This document shows, piece by piece, positions 28,251 to 37,857 of a stretch of 64,000 nt of DNA. Within the stretch, counting starts at the first letter, position 1, and every line of letters starts with the position of its first letter. This DNA comes from Ignavibacteriales bacterium (GTDB taxonomy: Bacteria; Bacteroidota; Ignavibacteria; Ignavibacteriales; Ignavibacteriaceae): NCBI GenBank assembly GCA_016709155.1, contig JADJEI010000013.1:248001-312000 (forward strand), in the 5' to 3' direction. The position numbers were made by a program, and so were the translations under genes. The notes under the pieces are model-generated. The model worked only from the letters and a program-made list of their open reading frames with translations, was not told the origin of the DNA and made no database searches.

Positions 28251-30406
28251 ATGAAATTTTTTATTTCTAAATCATTTAAAATTTTCTTTCTGATTTCGTT
28301 TTTTACTTTGCTTTTTATTCAGGCAGTTCCTGCTCAGCAAACTTATCAAAGTGTTGACTTTGATACGGTGAAAGCCGGCAGATTTGACACCGGTAAAATG
28401 TGGACATTTGAATACCCGCCGTTAGATTATTTTCAAGAAGCATATAATTTTTCGCCTGATCAGCAATGGTTGGATAATGTAAGAATGTCTGCGCTTCGGT
28501 TTGCTTCTTATTGTTCAGCTTCTTTTGTCTCTGCTGATGGATTAGTGATGACAAATCATCATTGCGGACGGCAAAGTGTTACGGAAGTTTCACAGGAGGG
28601 GGAGAACCTTCACGAGACTGGTTTCTGGGCACAAACATTAGCTGATGAAAGACCTGTACCTGGACTTTTTGTAGATCAATTAGTTTTAGTGCAGGATGTC
28701 ACTGATGAAATTCAAGATGCTGTTGATAATGGTGAAACTTACGAGCGGCAATTAGAATTGAAGGACAGTGTTATTGCTTCAATCGAAAATCGTGAAGCTG
28801 AAGCAACGGGACTTGAAGTTTCTATCACAGAGCTTTATTACGGCGGCAAATATTCCTTATATGGATACAAAAGATATAATGATGTCCGTTTAGTTTTTGC
28901 TCCTGAAGATCAAATCGGATTTTTTGGCGGCGACCCGGATAACTTTACTTACCCCCGTTTTAATCTTGATTGTACTTTCTTCCGCGTTTATGATGAAAAT
29001 GGAAATCCTCTTAAGACAGATAACTATTTTAAATGGAGTTCAAATGGTGCCGCAGTCGGTGAACCAATTTTCGTGGTTGGAAACCCAGGCAATACAACTA
29101 GATTAAAAACTGTAGCCCAACTGGAATATTTCAGAGATATTCAGTATCCAAGAACGATTGATATTTTAAAAGACCTGTACAACACTTACACTAAAATGAT
29201 AGAACTTCATCCTGAAAATAAAATGGAACTTCAGGATATGGCTTTTAATTTTTCCAATGGTCTTAAATCCTATTACGGCAGAATGGACGGTTTAAATGAT
29301 CCGGTTATGATGCAGCGTAAAAAAGATTTTGAAAAGAATTTTAAAAATGCCGTTATGTCTGATTCTGACTTAAAAGAAAAGTATGGCGAATCCTGGGATA
29401 AAATTGAATCCATCAGAAATGAACTGAGAAAAATTTCAAATGAACTTTTTATCCTTAACCAAAACAGATTTACGAGCACACAATACTTTTTTATTGCTCA
29501 GGATGTTATTGAACTTGCCAACGAACTCAATCTGCCCGAAGATCAGCGTGATGATCTCTATAAAGGTGAAGAACTTCAAAATACAATCAACTCTTTAATT
29601 CCGGAAGATTTTGATTTTGAAATGAATAAAATGCTTTTGGAAACCAAGTTACCAGAATGCAAAAACTTGTCGGAGTTGATTATCCTTTACTTAAAAAAAT
29701 TACCGGCGGACTAAAGGGAAAAGAAGCTGTTGAATATATGCTCGAAAATTCTTATCTGACTAATGTTGATAAATTAAAATCACTTATTGAAGAGGGTGGT
29801 GATGCAATATTAAATTCAAACGATCCATTTATTTATTTTCTCCAAAATTCCGAAGAAAAGGCGGCTGAGTTAAAAGCAAAATCTGACGAACTTCTTGGCG
29901 AAGAAGAAATTTACAATCAGAAATTAGGTAAAGCTGTGTTCGAAGTTTATGGCACTTCAATTCCGCCTGATGCAACATTTACTTTAAGGATTGCTGATGG
30001 CGTTGTTCAGGGGTTCCCTTATAATGGAACAACTGCCCCCGCGTACACAACTTTCTACGGAATGTATGATCGTTACTTCGCATTTAATAAAGAATATCCG
30101 TGGAGTTTGCCGGACCGATGGAAAAATCCCCCTGCAGATTTTGACTTAAGCACCCCTCTTAATTTTGTTTCGACAAACGATATTATTGGTGGTAACTCAG
30201 GCAGCCCCGTAATAAATATGAATGGCGAGATCGTCGGTTTAGCTTTCGACGGCAACATCGAAAGTCTCCCGGGTGATTTCATTTTCCGTACTGAAAAAAA
30301 TAGAACTGTATCTGTACATTCTTCTGGTATGATGGAGGCGATAAAAGTAATTTACAATGCTACCCGTCTTAGCAACGAATTAAAAAATGGAAAGATTTCT
30401 GAATAA
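28251..30406 (+). pseudogene. S46 family dipeptidyl-peptidase, split by one frameshift
   Basis: Family S46 (DPP7/DPP11) enzymes cleave dipeptides from peptide N-termini in the periplasm. A signal peptide (about 1-25, ending VPAQQ) is followed by the chymotrypsin-like domain with catalytic His in MTNHHCGRQS and, in the second piece, Ser in GGNSGSPV. The residue 18 after this Ser is Gly (FDGN), as in DPP7 with hydrophobic P1 preference; DPP11 has Arg. The frame breaks at an A5 tract at 29661-29665; one extra A restores a single protein of about 718 residues. A strong terminator follows. Confidence 0.88.
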
Positions 30407-30424
30407 GAAATTCCATTTTAATTT

Positions 30425-30482
30425 AAAAAGCTGAAGATAATATGTTCACTCTTTTTGAACATGAAATATCTTCAGCTTTTTT
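30425..30482 (+). terminator. Long-stem terminator after the S46 gene
   Basis: A 15-bp outer stem AAAAAGCTGAAGATA / TATCTTCAGCTTTTT encloses an inner 7-bp stem ATGTTCA / TGAACAT with a 7-base loop, followed by T residues. It lies just after the S46 stop and before the convergent DinB gene, so it could work in both directions. Confidence 0.85.
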
Positions 30483-30523
30483 ATTTAAGAACGTATTTCT
30501 TTTCGATCGTCCTTAAAAATTTC

Positions 30524-31018
30524 TTAACTCATTTGCTTCACTAAAAATTTATTTATTTGTCTTTTGTGGCGAAGGATATGCATTACAGCATGTTCAAGTA
30601 TTTGTTCAAAATTATATTCTTCGTTCCAGCGCGTCATAAATTTAATTTTACCAAGATTGTTTTCAATCAATTCACGATTTAGATCGTAAAGATTTGTGAT
30701 GTTGAAATAAAGCATATTATAAATTTCACGAATTGCTTCTTCAGTAGTTTCCAATTTCATCTCGTTCGCATTCGGAATTTCGAATGGAATGTTTAATGCT
30801 TTTAGAATATAACCAGCATATCCATAACCACTGCGAATTATGTGCCTCGTAATAGTTTGAATTGATCTGCAATCTTCATCATCAGTATCTTTATCCACCA
30901 TAGTTATAAATTCTTTTTGAGATGTATGTTTGAGCACGTCAACATATTCATCAACTGCTTTTTGATAAATATCTGTTATTGCACCGAGAGCACCGATACG
31001 GGCAAAATCTTTTTTCAT
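30524..31018 (-). CDS. DinB-like four-helix metalloprotein
   Basis: 164 residues, mostly helical. The conserved histidines of DinB/YfiT-like putative metal-dependent enzymes appear in TITRHIIRSGYGYAGY and in the C-terminal HAVMHILRHKRQI. Members act as thiol-dependent transferases or hydrolases in some bacteria; the role here is unknown. It lies 19 bases downstream of hicB on the same strand and may be read with the hicAB module. Confidence 0.75.
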   Translation of the reverse strand: MKKDFARIGALGAITDIYQKAVDEYVDVLKHTSQKEFITMVDKDTDDEDCRSIQTITRHIIRSGYGYAGYILKALNIPFEIPNANEMKLETTEEAIREIYNMLYFNITNLYDLNRELIENNLGKIKFMTRWNEEYNFEQILEHAVMHILRHKRQINKFLVKQMS

Positions 31019-31037
31019 TTTTCTTCTCGAATAAGAT

Positions 31038-31250
31038 CTAATTAAATACTAAAAATTCACTTTCAGATTTAGCAACTGGAATCTTTTGTTTATCCGCAAT
31101 CAGCCCTTGAAGATGGAATTGAATAGCTTCATAAATTCTTTTTTCAGTGTCTCGTTTTGTTTTGCCAGTAGCAACGCATCCGGGTAAATCTGGCGAATAA
31201 GCACTGAAGCCAGTTTTTGTTTTTTCGTAAACTACTAAATATTTTTTCAT
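31038..31250 (-). CDS. hicB: HicB-family antitoxin (short)
   Basis: 70 residues with the partial RNase H fold of HicB: MKKYLVVYEKTKTGFSAYSPDLPGCVATGKT followed by an EAIQFHLQGL helix. No C-terminal DNA-binding domain is present, so autoregulation would need another protein or another mechanism. It lies two bases downstream of hicA, in the usual hicA-hicB order, and is expected to bind and neutralise HicA. Confidence 0.88.
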   Translation of the reverse strand: MKKYLVVYEKTKTGFSAYSPDLPGCVATGKTKRDTEKRIYEAIQFHLQGLIADKQKIPVAKSESEFLVFN

Positions 31251-31252
31251 AA

Positions 31253-31444
31253 TTATCCTTTCATTTGTGCTTGTTTCAAGATACTGTTAAGAGTTCCAGG
31301 TGCCATTTCATCTGACATTCGATGATGAGAAACAGTAACAAGTCCCTTTTTAACGGAATGTCTAAATTGTTTATGGCTCCCTTTCTGTCTCACCAAGTAC
31401 CAACCGTCATTCTCTAATAGCCGAATAATTTCTCTTACTTTCAA
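31253..31444 (-). CDS. hicA: HicA-family mRNA interferase toxin
   Basis: 63 residues with the small dsRNA-binding-like HicA fold. The active-site histidine lies in RQKGSHKQFRH, and VTVSHHRMSDEMAPGTLNSIL completes the family pattern. The start is a TTG (an in-frame stop lies just upstream), which may keep expression low. Intact toxin and antitoxin genes suggest a functional type II module. Confidence 0.88.
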   Translation of the reverse strand: MKVREIIRLLENDGWYLVRQKGSHKQFRHSVKKGLVTVSHHRMSDEMAPGTLNSILKQAQMKG

Positions 31445-31588
31445 TCTAAATTAATACAGAATTAAAATTTCATGTTACATTAGATAAAATACTTTAATTA
31501 TAGTATAATTTACAAAAGCCGTTTTAATAATCTAAGAATTGATTGCTATCTTTTTATTTTATCCATGTAAAAAAATCTATGACTGAAA

Positions 31589-32137
31589 TCATTTCGTTGT
31601 TTTCCCTTCATACGAATTTGTAAATACACTATCTACCGGTTCCCATAATTCTATTTTATTATTTTCCGGATCAAGAATGTGAACGAACTTTCCATATTCA
31701 TATACTTCAATAGAATCAAGAACGGTAACGCCGTTGGATTTCAATTCTTCAACAAGCTGTTCTAAGTTCTCAACTCTGTAATTGATCATAAAGTCTTTTT
31801 CGGAAGGAAGAAAATATTTTGTATTCTCTTTGAATGGACTCCACTGTGCATATACTTTCTCAGATGGAGGATCGGAATTTCTAAACTCAAAAAGCGAACC
31901 ATATTCATTGGTTACCAATCCTAAGTTGGAATTATACCATTGTTTAATTTTTTCGGGATCTTTGCATTTGAAAAAGATACCGCCAATTCCAATTACTTTT
32001 TTCATTTTGATCTCCTGTCCTTGTTCGATTTGATTTTGTTTAGAAATTGTTTGCGTCTGGTTTTGCGGCAAAGTGAAACTACAAAACACGACTAATGCTA
32101 ATATTATTTTATAAAAAATTTTTTGGAGTATATTCAT
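31589..32137 (-). CDS. VOC (glyoxalase/bleomycin-resistance) family protein with optional export signal
   Basis: The core VOC domain (about residues 45-170 of the long form) begins MKKVIGIGGIFFKCKDPEKIKQWYNSNLG and ends with HILDPENNKIELWEP, a common metal- or substrate-binding pattern. The full 182-residue reading adds an N-terminal hydrophobic segment (about 8-25, KIILALVVFCSFTLPQ) and a linker. An internal ATG at 32005 has its own AGGAG 6 bases upstream and would give a 138-residue cytoplasmic form. Both starts are plausible. Substrate unknown. Confidence 0.75.
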   Translation of the reverse strand: MNILQKIFYKIILALVVFCSFTLPQNQTQTISKQNQIEQGQEIKMKKVIGIGGIFFKCKDPEKIKQWYNSNLGLVTNEYGSLFEFRNSDPPSEKVYAQWSPFKENTKYFLPSEKDFMINYRVENLEQLVEELKSNGVTVLDSIEVYEYGKFVHILDPENNKIELWEPVDSVFTNSYEGKTTK

Positions 32138-32186
32138 TTTACACCTATATGAATTTAAAAGTAAAGGTAATAATTAAATATCGAGT

Positions 32187-32822
32187 CTAACGATTAACAA
32201 TTCCAACTGTTTTATCGAAAAAAGTTTTATCACTTAACTGAGTGAGTATAAAATGAGCAACGTTTGCTCTTGAAATTGTTTTAGTTATAAAATAATTTCC
32301 GACATTGGTCCCAACCTTATATTCACCTGTCAACTTACTGTTTGTCAATTGCCCGGGACGAACCATTGTCCAGGCAAGATTGCTTTTTATAATTAATTTT
32401 TCTTGTTTGGCTTTATCTCTAAAGTAAAAGTAAAGAATTATAGGAATTGTAAAAAGCGTGTAATATAATCCAAGCTTAAATCGGCTGTCATTTATCCCGA
32501 GAGTCGTGATACAGATAAATCTTTTTACATCATGCTTTTCCATAGCAGCAATGATGTTCTTTGTTCCTACAGAAAGAATATTTGTCTTGATGAAAAAACG
32601 CTTATGACCGAGCGAGGATATTACAGCCTCCTGATCATCAACCGCGTCCAGCACATCGCTGAGGTTTAAAACATTTCCCTTTCGAATTAAAAGATTGGGA
32701 TGTTTTATTGTAACTTTTTGCGGATTGCAGACAAGTACGGTTATTTTGTGTCCGAATTCTAATCCCTGTTTAACAAGTTCTCGCCCGGTTCCCCCTGTTG
32801 CCCCAATTATTAATAACTTCAT
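32187..32822 (-). CDS. NAD(P)-binding Rossmann protein, NmrA/BLVRB-like
   Basis: 211 residues. IIGATGGTGRELVKQG at the N-terminus is the atypical-SDR dinucleotide loop, followed by strand-helix repeats and the RFICITTLGIND region. It lacks the Tyr-x-x-x-Lys pair of classical SDRs, as do flavin-reductase-like BLVRB and NmrA proteins. The substrate is unknown. It is transcribed alone. Confidence 0.8.
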   Translation of the reverse strand: MKLLIIGATGGTGRELVKQGLEFGHKITVLVCNPQKVTIKHPNLLIRKGNVLNLSDVLDAVDDQEAVISSLGHKRFFIKTNILSVGTKNIIAAMEKHDVKRFICITTLGINDSRFKLGLYYTLFTIPIILYFYFRDKAKQEKLIIKSNLAWTMVRPGQLTNSKLTGEYKVGTNVGNYFITKTISRANVAHFILTQLSDKTFFDKTVGIVNR

Positions 32823-32994
32823 GGTTTACCTGATTAGTTTTTTTTCAATTTTAATTTAAGTGATAAAATTCTGTTATTGATCAAAATTATATGAACGGTA
32901 GATTCGATTAACAGGCTTAAATAAGATTATCTCTGGAAATTATTTTTTTATTATAATTGAATGTAAAAATCACTTCATAAAAATGGTACTTCTT

Positions 32995-33031
32995 TTGTCA
33001 TTTGACAATAATGTACTTAACATTAAATTTT
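32995..33031 (+). promoter_or_regulatory. Promoter with overlapping inverted repeat before the lipoprotein gene
   Basis: TTGTCA-TT-TGACAA (32995-33008) is a 6-bp perfect inverted repeat overlapping a TTGACA box (33002-33007). After 16 bases comes TAAATTTT (33024-33031), close to TAnnTTTG. This could be an operator on the -35 box of the gene starting at 33098. Confidence 0.4.
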
Positions 33032-33097
33032 AGCAGTTCATTCAGCTAAATATTAATACACACTGAAGTTATTATTAATTATAATTCGGAATTAGAT

Positions 33098-34078
33098 ATG
33101 AAAAACAACATCCTCTTTATCGTTATTGTAGTTTTGTCTGCGATTCTAACATCCTGCAGCAGTGATAGTTCAAATCCAGTGACTCCCACTGTGCCATTTA
33201 GCGCAACTCCTGTAATAGATCTTGTTTCACCCAATGAGTATAAAAGTGAAAAGGGCGGACTTTATGATAATTGGATAAACGAGATTCCTGTTACACAAAA
33301 ATCAGCAGCATTGAATGAGATATCGAAAATAGAGGCGCTGGACATTTCCGGCAATCCTTCTGATACAGGGAAAGTGGTAATGATTTCAATTGGAATGTCG
33401 AACACTTTTTACTCCTTCGAAAAATTTCAGGCTTTCTCGAATACTGATCCTGATAAAGCGCCGGAATTGTTTTTATTGAATGGTGCACAAGTCGGGCACG
33501 ATGCAATTGAATGGGCAACGGACGATAGACAAGATTGGGAAAAGTTAGAAGCAAAGCTAGATCAGCAAGGTCTAACTACTAAACAAGTACAAATCGCCTG
33601 GATTTATTTAGCTTATCGAGATCCGGTAGAACCATTCCCAACTTCAGCAAAAAATTTACAAGGATATATTCAGACTGTTTTAAATACTTTGCAATCAAAA
33701 TATCCAAACATTAGAATTGCTTATCTCACAAGCCGGGAGTATGCAGGCTACTCAATGCCGAATGCATCTAACCCCGAGCCTTATGCTTATGAAAGCGCTT
33801 TTGCTGTTCGATGGCTTATCGAAGATCAAATGAACGGAAAAGCAGAGCTTAATTTTGATCCGGCAAAGGGTGAGGTAAAATCTCCGATTATTGTTTGGGG
33901 TCCTTACACCTGGGCTGATGGTTTAAATCCACGCAGTGACGGATTAACATGGGCGCGTGCTGATTTTAATGACGAGGATGGGATGCACCCAAGCGATCAG
34001 GGCTATTCAAAGTTAGGAAATATTATGCACGATTTTTTTAAGACTAACGAATTATCAAGTTCCTGGTTTAACAAATAA
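33098..34078 (+). CDS. SGNH-hydrolase-like lipoprotein
   Basis: 326 residues with a lipobox ILTSC (Cys near residue 21) and a short Ser/Pro/Thr linker. The body has SGNH-like blocks: a serine in ISIGMSNTF (block I position), LLNGAQVGHDA, IAWIYLAYRDP, and a final DGMHPSDQGYSKLG holding the block V Asp and His. These suggest a surface-exposed esterase or carbohydrate esterase. The block I match is weak, so the hydrolase call is tentative while the lipoprotein call is firm. Both neighbouring genes are on the opposite strand, divergent upstream and convergent downstream. Confidence 0.6.
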   Translation: MKNNILFIVIVVLSAILTSCSSDSSNPVTPTVPFSATPVIDLVSPNEYKSEKGGLYDNWINEIPVTQKSAALNEISKIEALDISGNPSDTGKVVMISIGMSNTFYSFEKFQAFSNTDPDKAPELFLLNGAQVGHDAIEWATDDRQDWEKLEAKLDQQGLTTKQVQIAWIYLAYRDPVEPFPTSAKNLQGYIQTVLNTLQSKYPNIRIAYLTSREYAGYSMPNASNPEPYAYESAFAVRWLIEDQMNGKAELNFDPAKGEVKSPIIVWGPYTWADGLNPRSDGLTWARADFNDEDGMHPSDQGYSKLGNIMHDFFKTNELSSSWFNK

Positions 34079-34087
34079 TATTTCAAA

Positions 34088-34510
34088 TCAAATTTGTTTA
34101 TGATCAGATGAATCTTGCTGCCGGGATTGTTTTCTCAGTTCAAGTCCTCGCACAATCACGAATGCGATCAAAGCGAAAATAAAAAATAGCAAGAGCATCC
34201 ACGCCACGCTTTGAAGAGTATCAATCATTGTTCTGTAAACCTCAAGCACCCAGCGTTCGGTTGTAAGTTTTAATACGGTCTCACCTTCTACACCTGTGCT
34301 GATGTATCTTTCCAAATCCCACACGCGCACCCCTCCTGATATTCCCACAACGTATATCGCAAACAAAATATATCTTGACCATGCTGTGTAAATATCTTCA
34401 TTTACCAAGCGATGCAGAATTTTGTGGATTGACGACTTAAAAATGAAAACGATAATTGCACAAACCGCAAATGCAATTAAAAAGTTTATGATAAGCAGTG
34501 TGATGAACAA
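34088..34510 (-). CDS. Small integral membrane protein, unknown function
   Basis: 140 residues with three hydrophobic helices (about 1-25, 48-62 and 100-122) and a basic, hydrophilic C-terminal tail. No motif is recognised. It is convergent with the lipoprotein gene and lies just downstream of the T9SS cargo gene on the same strand, about 50 bases away, so shared transcription is possible. Confidence 0.65.
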   Translation of the reverse strand: MFITLLIINFLIAFAVCAIIVFIFKSSIHKILHRLVNEDIYTAWSRYILFAIYVVGISGGVRVWDLERYISTGVEGETVLKLTTERWVLEVYRTMIDTLQSVAWMLLLFFIFALIAFVIVRGLELRKQSRQQDSSDHKQI

Positions 34511-34560
34511 AGTATTCTCCTAAAATTATTATTGAACAAATTAAAACTTTATCATTGAAT

Positions 34561-36190
34561 TTATTTAATTAGAATCATCTTTCTTGTTTCTTTGTATCCT
34601 CCCGCCTCTAAAGTATAAAAATACATTCCGCTGTTTAGTTCTTTTGCATCAAAATTGATTCTATAAGTCCCCACCTCTCTAATTTCGTCAAGAAGTGTTA
34701 TTAATTCCTGCCCCAGCAAGTTGAATATTTTAAGTTTACATTGGTTGTTTGCGGGATTGAAAATTCTATAGTCGTATTTGGGTTGAATGGATTAGGATAG
34801 TTGGGTAGTAGTAAGAATGTTGAAAATACCGGAGGAGTTTCGCGAACAATGGTAACATTGTTCACCTCTACCATAAATTGTAATTGACCGATCGCTGAAT
34901 TATTATCTCTGACTTGAATAGTAGCAGTATGCAAGCCGAGAGAAATTGGTTGACCTGTTATATTCGCAACGACAGTACCAATGCCCGGGGTGGAATTTTC
35001 CAATGCAGTAAGTCCAGGTACCCCGATGTCACCTGGAATAGTCCATAATGTGTCATCATCTACATCTTGAAACTCAAAATTCCAATTGTACGAAGAATCC
35101 GTAAAAACCGATACTGTATCAGGCCAACTACCTGTAAATATTGGTGCGTGGTTTGTAGGGGGTGGGGATTCATAATCATAACGATAAATGACACTGAATA
35201 AACATACTGCCCATCCATGATTCTCATCCGGTGTTTTAATGTAAACAGGGTTGTAATTTGTCGAATTCTGTAATATTGTGTCCCATGTTATGCCGGAATT
35301 AGTACTTTTAATTATTCCATTAATTGATCCCAAATCTCCACCAACAAAACTTGATCTGTATTTGGCACTACTGATAGTCCTGGTTTCCAACCCTCTGCCT
35401 GCCAGCTGAATTGAAGATTCCAAGATAAACCACCATCGGAGGTTATATATAAATGTGAATCAATTGGTAAATGATCAATATCTGTCATCAGAGCATAGCC
35501 TATTTCACCGTTAACAAACGCTACATTATCAACTTGAAATCCTAAATCAATATTAGCTGCTATCCAGCTATTACCTCCATCCGTTGTTCTATCTAGTAAA
35601 CCTTCACTGCCACTTACTATAAAATTCAAAGAGTCGAAAACTGTAATACCACCAAATCCACTGACTGACGGAAAGAGTGTCAATTGCCAAGATTGACCCA
35701 TATCGGAAGTTTTCATAATTATTCCGTGTAAATCTGATGATCCATAAGCACCGGCGAACCAAATGGAATTCCCAACTTTTGCTATCTCCCCCCAGTAAAC
35801 TGGTGTTGGTGCAGGATGGGTTAATCGAATCCAGTTAATGCCACTATCAGTTGTATGAAGGATACGTCCTGAACCATTATCTCGACCGGAAGCAGCCCAA
35901 CCGGATTGTAAGTCTTCCATAAAAATTGTACTGAGACTGTAATTCCCGGTCGGGGTGTTTTGCGGTTCAAACGTACTCCCCCCGTCTGTGGTACGAATTA
36001 TTTTGTAATCTGAACTGATACTAAAATCGCCTATGAACCAACCGTTCAAACTATCGACAAAATTAAAACCATAAAAATCATCCCCGGGATTATTATATAC
36101 TATATTCCATTGAGCAAAAACATCAAACACACAAAACAATTCCAAGATTACGAATACGATTATAAGTAAACGATTCATGGTGACTCCCAA
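34561..36190 (-). pseudogene. Secreted YCF48/BNR-repeat protein with T9SS sorting domain, two frameshifts
   Basis: The N-terminal piece has a signal peptide (about 5-26) and repeated TTDGG/TSDMG Asp-box motifs of a YCF48-like beta-propeller. The second piece continues the propeller, then a cadherin/Ig-like domain (NHAPIFTGSW), then the type A T9SS signal NYPNPFNPNTTIEFSIP. The last part (34561-34737) is in yet another frame and encodes LKIFNLLGQELITL...YFYTLEAGGYKETRKMILIK. The frame breaks at a T4 tract (35346-35349, plus-strand A4) and an A4 tract (34738-34741, plus-strand T4); each lacks one base. Corrected, the protein has about 540 residues and would be secreted and surface-anchored. Confidence 0.85.
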
Positions 36191-36342
36191 TATTTAAATA
36201 ATCATTTATTTTAAAATTAAGAAATAATTGTTTGATTCTCCATTTTGTTCTCATTCTCCAAAGTCAATTGTTCATCAAAACTCTCTATATTGATTTTAAA
36301 ACATAGTCCTTTGGTGCCCATCAGAAGGCAGGAATTGTAAAA

Positions 36343-36681
36343 CTAAACTGCTTTATCTTCTTCCAATTTCTTTGAAAACTCTCTCGCAAATTTTCTGATC
36401 ATTTCTGCGGCTTCGATATTGTTGGTGGAAGATTGAAAAGTTTCCGCCATCTTCTGGAAAATTTGCTGGAAGTGTAAATACATATCACCCACCATCATAT
36501 CTTTTGTCCACAAGTCAATTGCAAGGGTGAGTTTATCTTGCGGATCCCACAACGACAGCATTAATGTTTTTGCTTCGCGGCTGCCATCGAATCCTGCATC
36601 TGTAGCAGACCAGTTAATTTTTACAGGCATGTTTTTTTCATCAAGCTTCACAGTGATTTTTATTTCTGATGTTTTATTCAT
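36343..36681 (-). CDS. gldC: Gliding motility-associated protein GldC homologue
   Basis: 112 residues that follow the GldC pattern over their length: SEIKITVKLDEKNMPVKINW, ATDAG, EAKTLMLSLWDP, then LTLAIDLWTKDMMVGDMY, and a helical C-terminus. GldC is a small cytoplasmic protein first named for Flavobacterium gliding; it is also found in non-gliding Bacteroidota. No other gld genes are in the window. It lies 5 bases after the nuclease gene, so the two are cotranscribed. Confidence 0.85.
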   Translation of the reverse strand: MNKTSEIKITVKLDEKNMPVKINWSATDAGFDGSREAKTLMLSLWDPQDKLTLAIDLWTKDMMVGDMYLHFQQIFQKMAETFQSSTNNIEAAEMIRKFAREFSKKLEEDKAV

Positions 36682-36686
36682 TTTGA

Positions 36687-37043
36687 TTAATACTTTCTAT
36701 AAACCGCAAAACCGTTTTTAACTAATTCATCATTTATGTTTAGAAGTTTTCCCTTTTCATTTTCAAGCCAAATTTCGGCGAGATATCTTCCGTACTTTTC
36801 TTTTGCGTCTTTAATTGTTTCGATAAGGATTTCTTTATTCAAAATCTGACTGCGCAAATAATCCCGCGAGACTAATCCTTTGCTGCGTGTTTTACCTTTT
36901 AATTCCGGCGCATCAATTCGCATCAGTCTCAGCTTTTCACCCTTAATCCACGTATGCAAACCGAGGTCAATATCAACCGTGCAGGTGTCGCCGTCATAAA
37001 CTGCTGTAACAACTGCTTTGTAATGATAAAGTTTGTCTTTCAT
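36687..37043 (-). CDS. Thermonuclease (SNase) family protein
   Basis: 118 residues. The SNase pattern is clear: VTAVYDGDTCTVDIDLG with metal-binding aspartates, the RLMRIDAPELKGKTRSKG segment containing the catalytic Arg, and a KYGRYLAEIW block with the second Arg. There is no signal peptide, so it would act in the cytoplasm unless the start is mis-set. It is followed by gldC after 5 bases and is divergent from a small outer-membrane protein gene. Confidence 0.88.
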   Translation of the reverse strand: MKDKLYHYKAVVTAVYDGDTCTVDIDLGLHTWIKGEKLRLMRIDAPELKGKTRSKGLVSRDYLRSQILNKEILIETIKDAKEKYGRYLAEIWLENEKGKLLNINDELVKNGFAVYRKY

Positions 37044-37103
37044 TTCTATCCTTTTATTTAATTTAGATACGAGTTATTTTATTAATACAAACAAGAGAAA
37101 AAT

Positions 37104-37658
37104 ATGATCAAAAAATATTCAATAACTCTGTGCCTAATTTTAATATTAGTTGCTGTTAATTCAAAAGAAATATTTTGCCAAAATGATTTTAGTGCAGGCT
37201 TTTACGCCGGAGGCGGATTGATCACCGGCAACTCTTTTAGCCAGGGAAGTTTTAGTTTTTCCATTTTTGTCGAAAGCGGGTTTGAAATTATTCCAAACGT
37301 AACCCCTCGTTTAAGTTTTTTATATACGCAGGATTTTAACTCAATACTTCCTGATACAAGGGATAAGTACTATCCATTTTTAATGGGAATTGATCTTAAA
37401 GGAATCACCACTCAATATTTTGATAATAAAATTTTTCTCGAAGAAGGGGTGGGGCTGCTTGCACTTAATGATAGAATGTTCAGTGATACAAATGTGTGGG
37501 ATTACGGAACTGTGCTTTCAGTTCTAATTGGAATAGATTTCCGTAACTTCAATTTGAAAGGAATTAAGTTAGGCTTGGGCACAGAGTATGGTTTAACTTT
37601 TAATAATACACTTGCCAATTACTACTCACTCCATTTGCAAATGCAGTATGCGATGTAA
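37104..37658 (+). CDS. Predicted small outer-membrane beta-barrel protein
   Basis: 184 residues with a signal peptide (about 1-26, ending EIFCQ). The rest consists of alternating strands rich in aromatic and glycine residues, ending in YSLHLQMQYAM. This looks like an 8-stranded outer-membrane barrel, but no family is recognised. Single gene, divergent from the SNase-gldC pair. Confidence 0.6.
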   Translation: MIKKYSITLCLILILVAVNSKEIFCQNDFSAGFYAGGGLITGNSFSQGSFSFSIFVESGFEIIPNVTPRLSFLYTQDFNSILPDTRDKYYPFLMGIDLKGITTQYFDNKIFLEEGVGLLALNDRMFSDTNVWDYGTVLSVLIGIDFRNFNLKGIKLGLGTEYGLTFNNTLANYYSLHLQMQYAM

Positions 37659-37717
37659 TACATCATTATAAAATTTATTCATCTATAATTGTGTTCAAAG
37701 GCAGCATTCTTACGAAG

Positions 37718-37856
37718 GGAACGGACTCCCGTCCGTTCCGTTGTGGGTGGAGGTGTTTAATCGTTCAAGAACCATTTCAGCTTTGAATCACGGCTTACCG
37801 GCTCGGTCAGGAGACCGATCCCTACATTTGAAAAAAGAAGACCGATCCCTACATTT
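37718..37856. repeat. Intergenic palindrome and tandem direct repeats
   Basis: GGAACGGAC-TCCC-GTCCGTTCC (37718-37739) is a perfect 9-bp inverted repeat. Further on, CGGTC-AGGA-GACCG forms a small hairpin (37804-37817). The 17-base word GACCGATCCCTACATTT occurs at 37813-37829 and again at 37840-37856. These look like decayed REP/MITE-type elements. The second copy ends one base before the YciI stop codon. Confidence 0.65.
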
Positions 37857-37857
37857 A

